The position numbers and the translations under genes were made by a program. From Alkalimonas cellulosilytica (GTDB lineage Bacteria > Pseudomonadota > Gammaproteobacteria > Enterobacterales > Alteromonadaceae): a stretch of 64,000 nucleotides of DNA. The stretch is taken from positions 184,882 through 248,881 of the forward strand of contig NZ_JAUHLI010000004.1 in assembly GCF_036325985.1 (NCBI RefSeq), given 5' to 3'. This document shows positions 42,341 through 51,775 of the stretch, in pieces; position 1 is the first letter of the stretch; each line of letters opens with the position of its first letter. The notes under the pieces were generated by a model. It saw only the letters and a program-made list of their open reading frames with translations. It searched no databases and had not been told where the DNA came from.

Positions 42341-44527
42341 ATGGTCACCGTTCGCCATGTGCACCGGACCGACAGCACTGAATTGCTGAGCCGCTTAACG
42401 GCCCTGAAGCTATCGGAAAAGAAAATCGATGCACTGTTAACGGCCGAGTCCTGGTTCTTGCAGCAAGGCATCAGTGATGATCAGCCTAAACTGCGCGATG
42501 GCTGGGAGATGGTGGAAATTCTGTCTGAACTGCGGATGGATAAAGACGCCTTGCTGGCGGCCTTGCTGTTCCCGCTGTTTGATGCTGGCTTATTGTCCGC
42601 GGAAAGCATTGAAGATAATTTCCCGCCTGCTGTACTGCCAATGTTGCTGGCGGTGAAGCAGATGGAAGCCATTCGCAGCATTCCCCTTGGCGCCAATCAG
42701 ACACTGCAACCCCAGCAAGCGGATAATTTACGCCGCATGCTGCTGGCGATGGTGGAAGATGTGCGGGCGGTGGTGATTAAGCTGGCCAGCCAGATATGCG
42801 AGCTGCGCAATGTCAAAAATGCCGATGAAGAAACCCGGGTATTGGCGGCCAAGGAAACCAATGCCATTTTTGCCCCTTTGGCCAACCGCTTGGGCATTGG
42901 TCAAATCAAGTGGGAGTTGGAGGATTTAGCCTTTCGCTACCTGCACCCACAACTGTACAAACAAATTGCTAGCTTGCTGGAAGAAAAGCGGCTCGACCGT
43001 GAGCAGTTTATGCAGGATTTTGTTGCTCAGGTTGAGCGGAAAATCGAAGAGGCTGGCTTAAAAGCGGAAGTTTATGGCCGGCCTAAGCACATTTTCAGCA
43101 TCTGGAAAAAAATGCAGAAAAAGCAGCTGGCCTTTGATCAGCTGTACGATATCCGGGCAGTCCGTATTATCACCGAGCGGGTGCAGGATTGTTATGCAGC
43201 GCTTGGCCTGGTGCATACCTCCTGGCGGCACTTGCCGACCGAGTTTGACGATTACATCGCCACCCCCAAGCAAAACGGCTATCAATCCATTCATACCGTG
43301 GTGATAGGCCCTCAGGGCCGGGCGGTGGAAATTCAAATTCGTACCCGTCAGATGCACGAAGATGCTGAACTGGGGGTCGCCGCACACTGGAAATACAAAG
43401 AAGGCTCGCAGCATGGCCGCGAAGGCTACGATGAAAAAATCGGTTGGCTACGCAAACTGTTGCAATGGCAGGAGGAGTTGGTCGACAGCGCCGATCTGGC
43501 TGAAGAGCTGCGCAACCAGGTGACTGAAGACCGGGTCTATGTGTTTACCCCTAAAGGCGATATCGTCGATTTACCGCTTGGTTCCACGCCACTGGATTTT
43601 GCCTATTACGTGCATTCCAGTGTAGGGCATCGCTGCATTGGCGCCAAAATATCCGGCCGTATCGTGCCCTTTACGTACCAGTTGAAAACCGGCGATCAGG
43701 TGGAGATTTTAACTGGCCGCGAGCAAAACCCCAGTCGGGATTGGTTAAATCCGCACTTAGGCTATTTGAAGTCGAGCCGCGCCCGCTCTAAGGTACAGTA
43801 TTGGTTCCGCCAGCAGGATAAAGACAAAAACCTGGCTGCCGGCCGTGACTTGCTCGATAGTGAACTGGCCAAGCTGAACTTGCCGATGGAGCATCCGGCC
43901 AAGGTGCTGCAGCGCTTTAATGTCAACAGCATGGATGAATTGCTGGTGGGCATTGGTGGCGGTGACATCAAACTGACACAGGTGGTGCATTACCTGCAAA
44001 GTCAGCAGCCAAAAACCAATGAACCGGAAATCGACCCGCGGCTGAAGCAAAAGCCCAGTGCGCCCAGGGTGCAAAGCGATGTGGTGGTGCAGGGTGTGGG
44101 CAATTTGCTCACCCATATGGCCGGGTGCTGCCAGCCGCTGCCTGGCGATGCCATCATTGGCTACATTACCCAGGGCCGTGGTATTGCGGTACACCGGGAT
44201 GATTGCGACCAGTTCAGACTGATGGAAGCGCAGCATCCGGAGCGGGTGGTGGACGCCACCTGGGGTGATCAGTACGCCTCGGGCTATGCGGTTGATATCC
44301 GTATACTGGCGCATGATCGCAACGGCTTACTGCGTGATATCACCAGCATTCTGGCCAATGAAAAGGCCAATGTCACTCAGATGAACAGCTACTCCAATAT
44401 CAAAGAACAGAGCGTGGTGATCAACATGACGCTGGAGCTGTACAACCAGGACTCGCTGAACAAGTTGCTGAGCAAAGTCAGCCAGGTACCGGATGTGCTG
44501 GAAGCCCGCCGCTGTCATCAAAATTAA
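42341..44527 (+). CDS. relA: GTP pyrophosphokinase RelA
   Basis: Ribosome-associated (p)ppGpp synthetase I for the stringent response; 728 residues. A degenerate HD region at the N-terminus, the synthetase domain (YGRPKHIFSIWKKMQKKQ, DIRAVRIITERVQDCY, YIATPKQNGYQSIHT), TGS domain (VYVFTPKGDIVDLPLGSTPLDFAY), a zinc-finger-like CCQPLPGD and a C-terminal ACT domain are in order. The ATG follows AAGGGGAAAACC. Confidence 0.97.
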   Translation: MVTVRHVHRTDSTELLSRLTALKLSEKKIDALLTAESWFLQQGISDDQPKLRDGWEMVEILSELRMDKDALLAALLFPLFDAGLLSAESIEDNFPPAVLPMLLAVKQMEAIRSIPLGANQTLQPQQADNLRRMLLAMVEDVRAVVIKLASQICELRNVKNADEETRVLAAKETNAIFAPLANRLGIGQIKWELEDLAFRYLHPQLYKQIASLLEEKRLDREQFMQDFVAQVERKIEEAGLKAEVYGRPKHIFSIWKKMQKKQLAFDQLYDIRAVRIITERVQDCYAALGLVHTSWRHLPTEFDDYIATPKQNGYQSIHTVVIGPQGRAVEIQIRTRQMHEDAELGVAAHWKYKEGSQHGREGYDEKIGWLRKLLQWQEELVDSADLAEELRNQVTEDRVYVFTPKGDIVDLPLGSTPLDFAYYVHSSVGHRCIGAKISGRIVPFTYQLKTGDQVEILTGREQNPSRDWLNPHLGYLKSSRARSKVQYWFRQQDKDKNLAAGRDLLDSELAKLNLPMEHPAKVLQRFNVNSMDELLVGIGGGDIKLTQVVHYLQSQQPKTNEPEIDPRLKQKPSAPRVQSDVVVQGVGNLLTHMAGCCQPLPGDAIIGYITQGRGIAVHRDDCDQFRLMEAQHPERVVDATWGDQYASGYAVDIRILAHDRNGLLRDITSILANEKANVTQMNSYSNIKEQSVVINMTLELYNQDSLNKLLSKVSQVPDVLEARRCHQN

Positions 44528-44540
44528 CGGAAGCCAATGA

Positions 44541-45314
44541 ATGTCTTACCAAATGGATGATTTACTGGCCATTATGGCCAGATTGCGGGACCCGGAGCAC
44601 GGCTGTCCCTGGGACATCAAGCAAACCTTTAGCAGCATCGTGCCCTATACGCTCGAAGAAGCCTACGAAGTGGCCGATGCCATCGAACGGCAAAGCTATG
44701 ACGACTTAAAAGACGAACTGGGGGATTTGCTGTTTCAAACGGTGTTTTACGCCCGCATGGCCGAAGAGGAAGGCCGCTTTCAGTTCAGTGACTGCGTGCA
44801 GGCTATCTGTGACAAGCTGGTGCGCCGTCATCCGCATGTGTTCGCTGATACCACAGCCGATGATGCCGACCAGGTGCTGCAAAACTGGGAGGCCCTGAAA
44901 AGCGAGGAGCGTAAAGCCAGCGGTCAGCACAGTGTGCTCGACAACATTCCTGCCGCCATGCCGGCACTAAGCCGTGCCTACAAACTACAAAAACGCTGCG
45001 CCAATGTTGGTTTTGACTGGAGCGATGTCAATGGCGCCTGGGATAAAGTCAAAGAAGAGGTGGCCGAAGTCGAAGAGCTGCCCGCAGACAGCCCGGAGTT
45101 GGCCGAAGAGCTCGGTGATCTATTGTTTGCCCTAGTCAATGTAATACGCAAGCACAAGCTGGAACCAGAAGGCGTGCTGCGCCAGGCCAACAGCAAGTTC
45201 GAACGCCGTTTTCGGGCGGTGGAAGAAGAGTTGGCCAAGCTGGGTAAAACCCCGCAGCAAAGCGACCTGGCTGAAATGGATGGGCTGTGGGAGCTGATTA
45301 AGAACAGAAACTGA
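44541..45314 (+). CDS. mazG: Nucleoside triphosphate pyrophosphohydrolase MazG
   Basis: A 257-residue house-cleaning NTPase that hydrolyses (d)NTPs to monophosphates. Two MazG repeats are seen: LRDPEHGCPWDIKQTF then EEAYEVADAI with LKDELGDLLFQ, and KEEVAEVEEL with LAEELGDLLFALVN. Fourteen base pairs after relA, the conserved relA–mazG pair. In E. coli pyrG follows directly; here two orphan genes intervene. Confidence 0.95.
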   Translation: MSYQMDDLLAIMARLRDPEHGCPWDIKQTFSSIVPYTLEEAYEVADAIERQSYDDLKDELGDLLFQTVFYARMAEEEGRFQFSDCVQAICDKLVRRHPHVFADTTADDADQVLQNWEALKSEERKASGQHSVLDNIPAAMPALSRAYKLQKRCANVGFDWSDVNGAWDKVKEEVAEVEELPADSPELAEELGDLLFALVNVIRKHKLEPEGVLRQANSKFERRFRAVEEELAKLGKTPQQSDLAEMDGLWELIKNRN

Positions 45315-45387
45315 ATATGGACTTTGTTGATGTTATGATTTTTTATTGATACCATTTGGTTAATTGTAAATTTCATGGATGTTTTTT

Positions 45388-45909
45388 ATGGTTACGCTAA
45401 ATGTTTTGGTAGGTGGTGCCTCAATAACACCAAGATTAAGCAACAAAGAGCGAAAAAAGGCCGAAGTTGCTAAAGCCAGTCTTCAAGACTCCTCTCTAAC
45501 TGTAAACCGAGTCACTGCTGCCAGAATGCGAAATGCAACAGTAGCTGAAATGAACCGGCTTTCAAAAATGAGCATCGCTGATTTTAGACAGTTACTGCTC
45601 TGGCAAGGGTTGAGCACAGAAAGATTTAATGACAGACAGCTGCAGCAGCAATTAAATATGCAGGTACTATTGCTAAGAAACTTAGCAGTGGAACTGCTTA
45701 ATGCAGATGTTGTTCAAGCTCAAACACCTATTATCATCTCTGGCTCATATGCTGGTGGGGTTGGAATGGTAACAAAAATCTTGGGGCCTACGGCCGTTGC
45801 GAGTCAGTACCCTATGGCAATTGCGGTATGGTGGGAGTGCAACTCTGTTTGCCGGATAGAAACTATCCATTATTTTGATAAAAATATTGTACGGGAGCTT
45901 AAGCCATGA
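45388..45909 (+). CDS. Hypothetical protein
   Basis: About 173 residues, not recognised. The N-terminal half is basic and helical (NKERKKAEVAKASLQ, RVTAARMRNATVAEMNRLSK); the C-terminal half is more hydrophobic (IIISGSYAGGVGMVTKILG) and contains WWECNSVCRIE. ATG at 45388 has GGA 8 bp upstream; 45379 is an alternative. It sits in a lower-GC insertion between mazG and pyrG and overlaps the next gene by ATGA. Probably acquired; function unknown. Confidence 0.5.
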   Translation: MVTLNVLVGGASITPRLSNKERKKAEVAKASLQDSSLTVNRVTAARMRNATVAEMNRLSKMSIADFRQLLLWQGLSTERFNDRQLQQQLNMQVLLLRNLAVELLNADVVQAQTPIIISGSYAGGVGMVTKILGPTAVASQYPMAIAVWWECNSVCRIETIHYFDKNIVRELKP

Positions 45910-46454
45910 AAGTGTTAAGAGCCCTGTTGTATATCGCTTTGTCTTTCTCTTTGGGATTGTCCGCTGAGGAGCGCAATTATATGGGTTGCCCATGGTTGAT
46001 TCCGGAACGATTTGTGAAAATTGCAGAGAATGAATACCGTAATCAAAATGATGACTCCTGTATTAACAGTTGGAGTCCTGCATCCATACTGTTTACGACA
46101 TACGATGGCGAGAATACTGCTTACTACGTAGAGCTGAATCGCTCAGAAGATACGCAAGTGCTATTGCTTCGGCATAAAGCACAAAACAGTAATTTCAACA
46201 TTTACTCCTTGTTTATAAAAGAGATGCACTTTGAAAGGGCTAGTTTTTTAGATGAGCTGCTGATTGTCTCTGAGGAGGAAGGTCAGGCTATTGCGCTTTC
46301 TGGTTTGCAGAAACCTGAAGTAGAGCATCTGACCCGTGGTTGCCCCATACAACAGCAAGCATCGATGGTGCACTATGATATTTTTGAGCTCTTTAAAAAA
46401 GGCGAGCTGGACCTGATTCAAAGTAATCAAGACATTCAAATTCTTGTCCATTAA
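45906..46454 (+). CDS. Hypothetical secreted protein
   Basis: 182 residues with a probable signal peptide (MKVLRALLYIALSFSLGLSA), cleavage near residue 20, so periplasmic or outer-membrane. Three cysteines (GCPW, DSCIN, GCPI) could form a disulfide. Not recognised. It overlaps the previous gene by 4 bp, so the two are probably one operon. Base composition is AT-richer than the neighbouring pyrG and eno. Confidence 0.5.
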   Translation: MKVLRALLYIALSFSLGLSAEERNYMGCPWLIPERFVKIAENEYRNQNDDSCINSWSPASILFTTYDGENTAYYVELNRSEDTQVLLLRHKAQNSNFNIYSLFIKEMHFERASFLDELLIVSEEEGQAIALSGLQKPEVEHLTRGCPIQQQASMVHYDIFELFKKGELDLIQSNQDIQILVH

Positions 46455-46507
46455 TTACCCGTATTATCGTCAGTTGAATAGGCCTGGCGATTTTCCCTGC
46501 AACAGCA

Positions 46508-46536
46508 TTGAGCCGCAGGCTTTGCTTTGCTATACT
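46508..46536 (+). promoter_or_regulatory. pyrG promoter
   Basis: TTGAGC, a 17-bp spacer and TATACT, giving a leader of about 115 nt before pyrG. The leader holds a small hairpin (CACCCA/TGGGTG, 46575–46591) followed by ATTTTGT, possibly an attenuator. Confidence 0.65.
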
Positions 46537-46659
46537 TGCCTCCCGTCCTGATACCAAATTTCCATCGTAAGCAACACCCATGCTGTGGGTGATTTTGTCG
46601 TTGCTGATGTTTGGGGCCATTGGTTATCTTCGCTTTCATTAACGTCGTCTAGGGGTCTC

Positions 46660-48297
46660 ATGACTACACGGTATATTTTTGTGACGGGCGGGGTGGTTTC
46701 CTCCCTGGGTAAAGGCATCGCAGCAGCATCGTTGGCAGCCATTTTGGAAGCGCGCGGTTTATGCGTCACCATCCTGAAGCTAGACCCTTACATCAACCTG
46801 GATCCTGGCACCATGAGCCCCATCCAGCACGGTGAAGTCTATGTCACCGAAGACGGTGCCGAGACCGACTTGGACTTAGGTCACTACGAGCGCTTTATCC
46901 GCACCAAGATGTCCAAGCGCAACAACTTCACCCAAGGTGCTGTCTACGCCGACGTATTGCGCCGTGAGCGCCGTGGCGACTACCTTGGCGCCACCATTCA
47001 GGTGATCCCGCACATTACCAACGAAATCAAAGCCCGCATTATTGCCGGTGGCGAAGGCCACGACATTGCCATTGTGGAAATTGGTGGCACCGTGGGCGAT
47101 ATCGAATCCTTACCGTTTTTAGAAGCCATCCGTCAGTTGGCGACCGAAGTTGGCCGTGAGCGTACTTTGTTTATGCACCTGACGCTGGTGCCATATCTGG
47201 GTACCGCCGGTGAAATCAAAACGAAACCGACTCAGCATTCGGTGAAAGAGCTGCGCTCCATCGGTATCCAGCCGGATATTCTGGTCTGCCGCTCCGATCG
47301 GGCCATTCCTTCCAATGAGCGGGCGAAAATTGCCCTGTTCACCAATGTGGAAGAAAAAGCGGTGATCAGCTTAAAAGATGTTTCCAGCATTTATCAGATC
47401 CCGGCTTTGCTGAAGTCGCAGGGGCTGGACGATTTGATTGCCCGCCGTTTTCACATCGACTGCAAAGAAGCCGATCTGGCCGAGTGGGAGCAGGTGCTGT
47501 ATCAGGAGTCCAACCCGACCGGTGAAGTCACCATTGGTATGGTCGGTAAGTACGTGGAGCTGCCGGATGCTTACAAATCGGTCAATGAAGCGCTGGGGCA
47601 TGCCGGCCTGAAAAACCGCTTAACCGTCACCATCAAGTACATTGACTCGCAGGATGTCGAAAGCAAAGGCACCGCTATTCTGGCTGGGCTGGATGGCATT
47701 CTGGTGCCGGGTGGTTTTGGTGAGCGCGGCGTGGAAGGCAAGATTAAAGCGGCTCAGTACGCCCGTGAAAACAATGTGCCCTACCTGGGTATTTGCCTTG
47801 GCATGCAGGTGGCACTGATTGAATACGCCCGTCATGTCGCTGGCATGGCCGATGCGCACTCCACTGAGTTTAACAAAGCCAGCACTCATCCGGTGGTGGG
47901 CTTGATCACCGAGTGGCTGGACTCTGATGGTGCGGTGGAAACCCGCAGCGAAGACTCCGATTTGGGCGGCACCATGCGCCTTGGCAGCCAGGCCTGTAAT
48001 CTGGTGAAAGGCACCAAAGCGCGGGCGATTTACGGTAAGGATGTGATCCAGGAACGTCATCGTCATCGCTACGAAGTGAACAACCATTTTTTACCTCAAC
48101 TCAAAGAAGCAGGCCTGGTGGTATCCGGGCTATCTGCCGACAACCAACTGGTGGAAATAATAGAAATCCCTACCCACCCATGGTTTGTGGCCAGCCAGTT
48201 CCATCCGGAATTTTGCTCCACACCCAGGGATGGACATCCACTGTTTGAGGGCTTTGTGGCGGCCAGCCACCAGCACCAAAAGCAACAACGCGTCTAA
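46660..48297 (+). CDS. pyrG: CTP synthase
   Basis: Converts UTP to CTP with glutamine and ATP; 545 residues. The synthase domain begins MTTRYIFVTGGVVSSLGKGI; the glutaminase domain carries the Cys nucleophile in LGICLGMQ and the His/Glu pair in QFHPEF. The ATG follows TAGGGGTCTC. pyrG–eno is a conserved pair; a hairpin lies between them. Confidence 0.98.
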   Translation: MTTRYIFVTGGVVSSLGKGIAAASLAAILEARGLCVTILKLDPYINLDPGTMSPIQHGEVYVTEDGAETDLDLGHYERFIRTKMSKRNNFTQGAVYADVLRRERRGDYLGATIQVIPHITNEIKARIIAGGEGHDIAIVEIGGTVGDIESLPFLEAIRQLATEVGRERTLFMHLTLVPYLGTAGEIKTKPTQHSVKELRSIGIQPDILVCRSDRAIPSNERAKIALFTNVEEKAVISLKDVSSIYQIPALLKSQGLDDLIARRFHIDCKEADLAEWEQVLYQESNPTGEVTIGMVGKYVELPDAYKSVNEALGHAGLKNRLTVTIKYIDSQDVESKGTAILAGLDGILVPGGFGERGVEGKIKAAQYARENNVPYLGICLGMQVALIEYARHVAGMADAHSTEFNKASTHPVVGLITEWLDSDGAVETRSEDSDLGGTMRLGSQACNLVKGTKARAIYGKDVIQERHRHRYEVNNHFLPQLKEAGLVVSGLSADNQLVEIIEIPTHPWFVASQFHPEFCSTPRDGHPLFEGFVAASHQHQKQQRV

Positions 48298-48306
48298 CAA
48301 ATCCGG

Positions 48307-48339
48307 GCCGCGCTCTTTGAGTGCGGCTTTGTTGTTTTA
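48307..48339 (+). terminator. Intercistronic terminator between pyrG and eno
   Basis: GCCGCGCTC–TTT–GAGTGCGGC (one G·U pair) followed by TTTGTTGTTTT. It lies within the 59-bp pyrG–eno gap, so read-through into eno may be partial. Confidence 0.7.
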
Positions 48340-48356
48340 TCTACAGGGAAATTACT

Positions 48357-49649
48357 ATGTCTACGATTGCCAACATCATTGCCCGTGAAATCATCGACTC
48401 GCGTGGCAACCCGACCGTGGAAGCGGATGTGATTTTAACCAGCGGCATTATCGGCCGTGGCTGTGCCCCATCCGGTGCCTCGACCGGCTCGCGCGAAGCG
48501 CTGGAGCTGCGTGATGGCGATAAAAGCCGTTACCTGGGCAAAGGCGTACAGCAAGCGGTGGCCAACATCGCAGGCCCGATCAAAGCTGCCTTGGTAGGAC
48601 AGGATGCACAGCAGCAAGCTGAAATAGATCGCATTATGATCGAGCTGGATGGTACTGAGAGCAAAAGCAAGTTGGGTGCTAACGCCATCCTGGCGGTGTC
48701 GCTGGCGGTGGCGCGTGCCGCCGCAGCCGATAAGCAAATCCCACTGTACCAGCACATTGCCGATTTAAATGGCACCCCGGGCCAGTACTCAATGCCGGTG
48801 CCGATGATGAACATCATCAACGGTGGTGAGCATGCCGACAACAACGTCGATATTCAGGAATTCATGATCCAGCCAGTTGGCGCTAAGAGCTTCAGCGAAG
48901 GCCTGCGGATGGGCGCTGAGATTTTCCACCAGCTGAAAAAAGAGCTGCAACAGCGCGGCCTGAATACAGCCGTCGGTGATGAAGGTGGTTTTGCCCCGGA
49001 TCTGAAATCGAACGAAGAAGCCTTAGCAGTGATCGTCGAAGCGGTCAAAGCGGCCGGCTACGAAATGAACAAAGACATCACGCTGGCGCTGGACTGCGCT
49101 GCCTCTGAGTTTTACAAAGACAATATGTACGTGCTGTCGGGGGAAGGCAAGAGCTTTGATTCGTTCGGCTTTAACGATTTCCTGGCTGACTTAACCCAGA
49201 AATACCCCATCGTCTCGATTGAAGATGGTCTGGATGAAAGCGACTGGGACGGCTGGAAAGACTTAACGCAGAAAATCGGCAATCAGGTGCAGCTGGTGGG
49301 TGATGACTTGTTTGTCACCAACACCAAGATCCTGACCCGGGGTATCGAAGAAGGCATCGGCAACTCCATTTTGATCAAATTCAACCAGATTGGCTCGCTG
49401 ACCGAAACCCTGCAGGCGATTAAAATGGCCAAAGACGCCGGCTTTACCGCTGTAATTTCGCACCGCAGCGGTGAAACCGAAGATGCCTTTATCGCCGATC
49501 TGGCAGTAGGTACTGCGGCCGGTCAAATCAAAACCGGCTCGCTGTGCCGCTCGGATCGCGTTGCCAAGTACAACCAGCTGTTGCGTATCGAGCAGGAGCT
49601 GGGCGACAAAGCCATCTACAAAGGCCGTAGCGAAATCAAAGGCCAGTAA
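48357..49649 (+). CDS. eno: Enolase
   Basis: Glycolytic 2-phosphoglycerate dehydratase, 430 residues, also a structural part of the RNA degradosome. IIDSRGNPTVEADV, GDEGGFAP, the Mg ligands in LALDCAASEF and SIEDGLDESDW, and the enolase signature LIKFNQIGSLTETL are intact. The ATG follows CAGGGAAATT. Confidence 0.98.
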   Translation: MSTIANIIAREIIDSRGNPTVEADVILTSGIIGRGCAPSGASTGSREALELRDGDKSRYLGKGVQQAVANIAGPIKAALVGQDAQQQAEIDRIMIELDGTESKSKLGANAILAVSLAVARAAAADKQIPLYQHIADLNGTPGQYSMPVPMMNIINGGEHADNNVDIQEFMIQPVGAKSFSEGLRMGAEIFHQLKKELQQRGLNTAVGDEGGFAPDLKSNEEALAVIVEAVKAAGYEMNKDITLALDCAASEFYKDNMYVLSGEGKSFDSFGFNDFLADLTQKYPIVSIEDGLDESDWDGWKDLTQKIGNQVQLVGDDLFVTNTKILTRGIEEGIGNSILIKFNQIGSLTETLQAIKMAKDAGFTAVISHRSGETEDAFIADLAVGTAAGQIKTGSLCRSDRVAKYNQLLRIEQELGDKAIYKGRSEIKGQ

Positions 49650-49664
49650 GATAGGCTGAGCAAT

Positions 49665-49707
49665 AAAAAAAACCTGCCAGAGGCGAAAGCCCTGGCAGGT
49701 TTTTTTA
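49665..49707. terminator. Bidirectional terminator between eno and selO
   Basis: A long stem AAAAAACCTGCCAG/CTGGCAGGTTTTTT around an 11-nt loop, serving both convergent genes. Confidence 0.92.
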
Positions 49708-49720
49708 TTGGCTTGTTATC

Positions 49721-51181
49721 TCAAGTGCCACAAAAAGTCCGGTGCACCACTTCTTCGGGCTTGGGCGGGGCGATTAAATCCGCATCGGCAATGCTGGCAA
49801 AAGGTGTCTGCCAGGCTTGTTGCAGACGCTGAAATAAGCGCAAGTCGCCATGGTCCTGTGCTTGCTCGATGGCTTTGGCAATTAAGTGATTGCGTGGGAT
49901 CAGCAGCGGATTGACGCCATCCATCTGCGCTGTGATTTCGCTATGACTAAGCGGCTGTTGGGCCAGTCGTGTCAGCCAGCGCTCGCGCCATTCGGTGAAT
50001 GCAGTGCAGTTGGCGAAAAGCGCTTGAGCTTTGCTATCGGCTGCTGGGCGCAGCTCATCACTCAGGTAGCGAAAGCCGAGGGTAAAGTCGACCTGGTGTT
50101 GCTCCAGCAAGTGCAGGTAATCATCGAGTAAGACTTTGTCGGCCGGACTGGGCTCGGTGATGCCGACTTTGGCCGCCATCTGCGACAGCCACAGCGCTTC
50201 ATACTGCGGCTGAAATTGCTGCAAGGCTTCGGTGGCTAACTCAACTGCGACTTTTTCATCTGCGTCAATCAGTGGTAGCAGGCACTCGGCCAGCCGGGCC
50301 AGATTCCACAGCGCTATCGGGGGCTGATTGCTGTAGGCATAGCGACCACGCCGATCAATCGAACTGAATACTTTATCGGCCTGGTACTGATCTATAAAAG
50401 CACAGGGGCCATAGTCGATGGTTTCGCCCGAGATGCTGGTGTTGTCGGTATTCATCACGCCGTGAATAAAGCCGAGTCGCATCCAGTGGGCGATGAGGGT
50501 GGCTTGTTTGGTCACCACCTGCCCGAGGAAGGCAAGGTAAGGATTGTCCTGCTGTTGGCAGTCCGGGTAGTGCCGGTCAATCACATAATCGGCGAACTGG
50601 CGCAAATAACCGGGGTTGCCCAAAGCTGCAATGTACTGAAAGGTGCCAATGCGAATATGGCTGCTGGCGACCCGGGTCAGAATGGCGCCTGGTACGGGCT
50701 CATCCCGATAGACATTCTGACCGGTTGCAACGGCAGCCAATGCCCGGGTGGTGGGCACGCCCAGCACCTGCATGGCTTCGCTGACCAAATACTCACGGAT
50801 CACCGGGCCGATGACAGAGCGGCCATCACCGCCGCGGGAGAAAGGGGTTGGGCCGGCGCCTTTGAGTTGCACATCAAAGCGCTTGCCATCCTGTGCAATC
50901 ACCTCGGCCAACAACAGCGCCCGGCCATCGCCCAGCTGTGGGTTGTACTGACCAAACTGATGACCGGCATAGGCCTGAGCCAGTGGCTTGGCCCAGGCGG
51001 GGACGCTATTGCCGGCAAATTGCTGCAAGCCGAGCTCGGTGCGCTGCTCGGATTTTGCCAGTCCGAGGTACGCTGCCAGTGGCTGATTAAACGCCAGCCA
51101 ATTGGGAGCCTCTACAGGGCTGGCTTGCCAGGACTGATAAAACTGGCTGGGTAGACGCGCGTAACTGTGATCGACCTGCAC
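49721..51181 (-). CDS. selO: Protein adenylyltransferase SelO (YdiU)
   Basis: A 486-residue pseudokinase-fold enzyme that transfers AMP to Ser/Thr/Tyr, linked to redox control. Visible: the N-terminal LPSQFYQSWQASPVEAPNWL, GHQFGQYNPQLGDGRALLL, KGAGPTPFSRGGDGR and MNTDNTSISGETIDYGPCAF (metal-binding region). Bacterial SelO has no selenocysteine, and this one ends in CGT with an ordinary Cys. Start is GTG at 51181 with AGGAG 7 bp upstream. Confidence 0.93.
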   Translation of the reverse strand: MQVDHSYARLPSQFYQSWQASPVEAPNWLAFNQPLAAYLGLAKSEQRTELGLQQFAGNSVPAWAKPLAQAYAGHQFGQYNPQLGDGRALLLAEVIAQDGKRFDVQLKGAGPTPFSRGGDGRSVIGPVIREYLVSEAMQVLGVPTTRALAAVATGQNVYRDEPVPGAILTRVASSHIRIGTFQYIAALGNPGYLRQFADYVIDRHYPDCQQQDNPYLAFLGQVVTKQATLIAHWMRLGFIHGVMNTDNTSISGETIDYGPCAFIDQYQADKVFSSIDRRGRYAYSNQPPIALWNLARLAECLLPLIDADEKVAVELATEALQQFQPQYEALWLSQMAAKVGITEPSPADKVLLDDYLHLLEQHQVDFTLGFRYLSDELRPAADSKAQALFANCTAFTEWRERWLTRLAQQPLSHSEITAQMDGVNPLLIPRNHLIAKAIEQAQDHGDLRLFQRLQQAWQTPFASIADADLIAPPKPEEVVHRTFCGT

Positions 51182-51370
51182 AAAAAACTCCTGCGGTGTT
51201 TTATGGTCATCTATTGTACCTCAATCCAGGTTTGGTAGCCTGCCAAATAGCAGCTATGCTTTGCTCATGAGTTGGTTTATTGCGCCGTATCAAAACCAAA
51301 CAATACTTTCGTCAGTAAAATAACCAAATAATTAGAAAAATTACTTTTTACACTATGCAGGAGTTTAACC

Positions 51371-51664
51371 ATGTCAAATACCAATGAAAAACGTCGTCAG
51401 TTTCTGAAGCTCTCCGCTGGCGGTTTGATCGGAATGACGCTTGGCGGTGTCAGTTTACGAGCCATTGCTGCTGAAAAGGTAAAGCTGGATGATCCGCTGG
51501 CGGTGGCAATGCGCTACACCCACGAGTCGGAAGTGGAAGGCCAGTACTGCCACAACTGCAACCTGATCCAGGGCGAAGAAGCTGACTGGCGCCCTTGTGC
51601 TATTTTCCCCGGGAAATTAGTCGCCAACGAGGGGTGGTGTGCGGCCTGGGTTGCCATGCAGTAA
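51371..51664 (+). CDS. High-potential iron-sulfur protein (HiPIP)
   Basis: A 97-residue protein with a Tat signal (KRRQFLKL, Arg8–Arg9, hydrophobic to residue 33) and the four cluster cysteines at 60, 63, 76 and 90 (YCHNC, WRPC, GWC). HiPIPs carry a 4Fe–4S cluster and pass electrons in the periplasm, for example to oxidases or reaction centres. Tat export fits folding with the cluster in the cytoplasm. Monocistronic with its own terminator; no electron-transfer partner gene adjoins. Confidence 0.93.
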   Translation: MSNTNEKRRQFLKLSAGGLIGMTLGGVSLRAIAAEKVKLDDPLAVAMRYTHESEVEGQYCHNCNLIQGEEADWRPCAIFPGKLVANEGWCAAWVAMQ

Positions 51665-51685
51665 GTGACGCGATGGTATAAAAAC

Positions 51686-51716
51686 AAGGCCAGTCAGTGA
51701 TATGACTGGCCTTTTG
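51686..51716 (+). terminator. Terminator after the HiPIP gene
   Basis: An 11-bp perfect stem (AAGGCCAGTCA/TGACTGGCCTT) with a 6-nt loop and TTTT. Confidence 0.85.
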
Positions 51717-51775
51717 CCTTCAGCAGCAGAGTATTTGCGGCTACACTAAAGCCATTATTGCCAAAGGATGCTGCC

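Noticed and set aside
49721..49735. Selenocysteine in SelO C-terminus
   Set aside because: The position encodes an ordinary Cys (CGT end) followed by the normal stop; no in-frame UGA is present.
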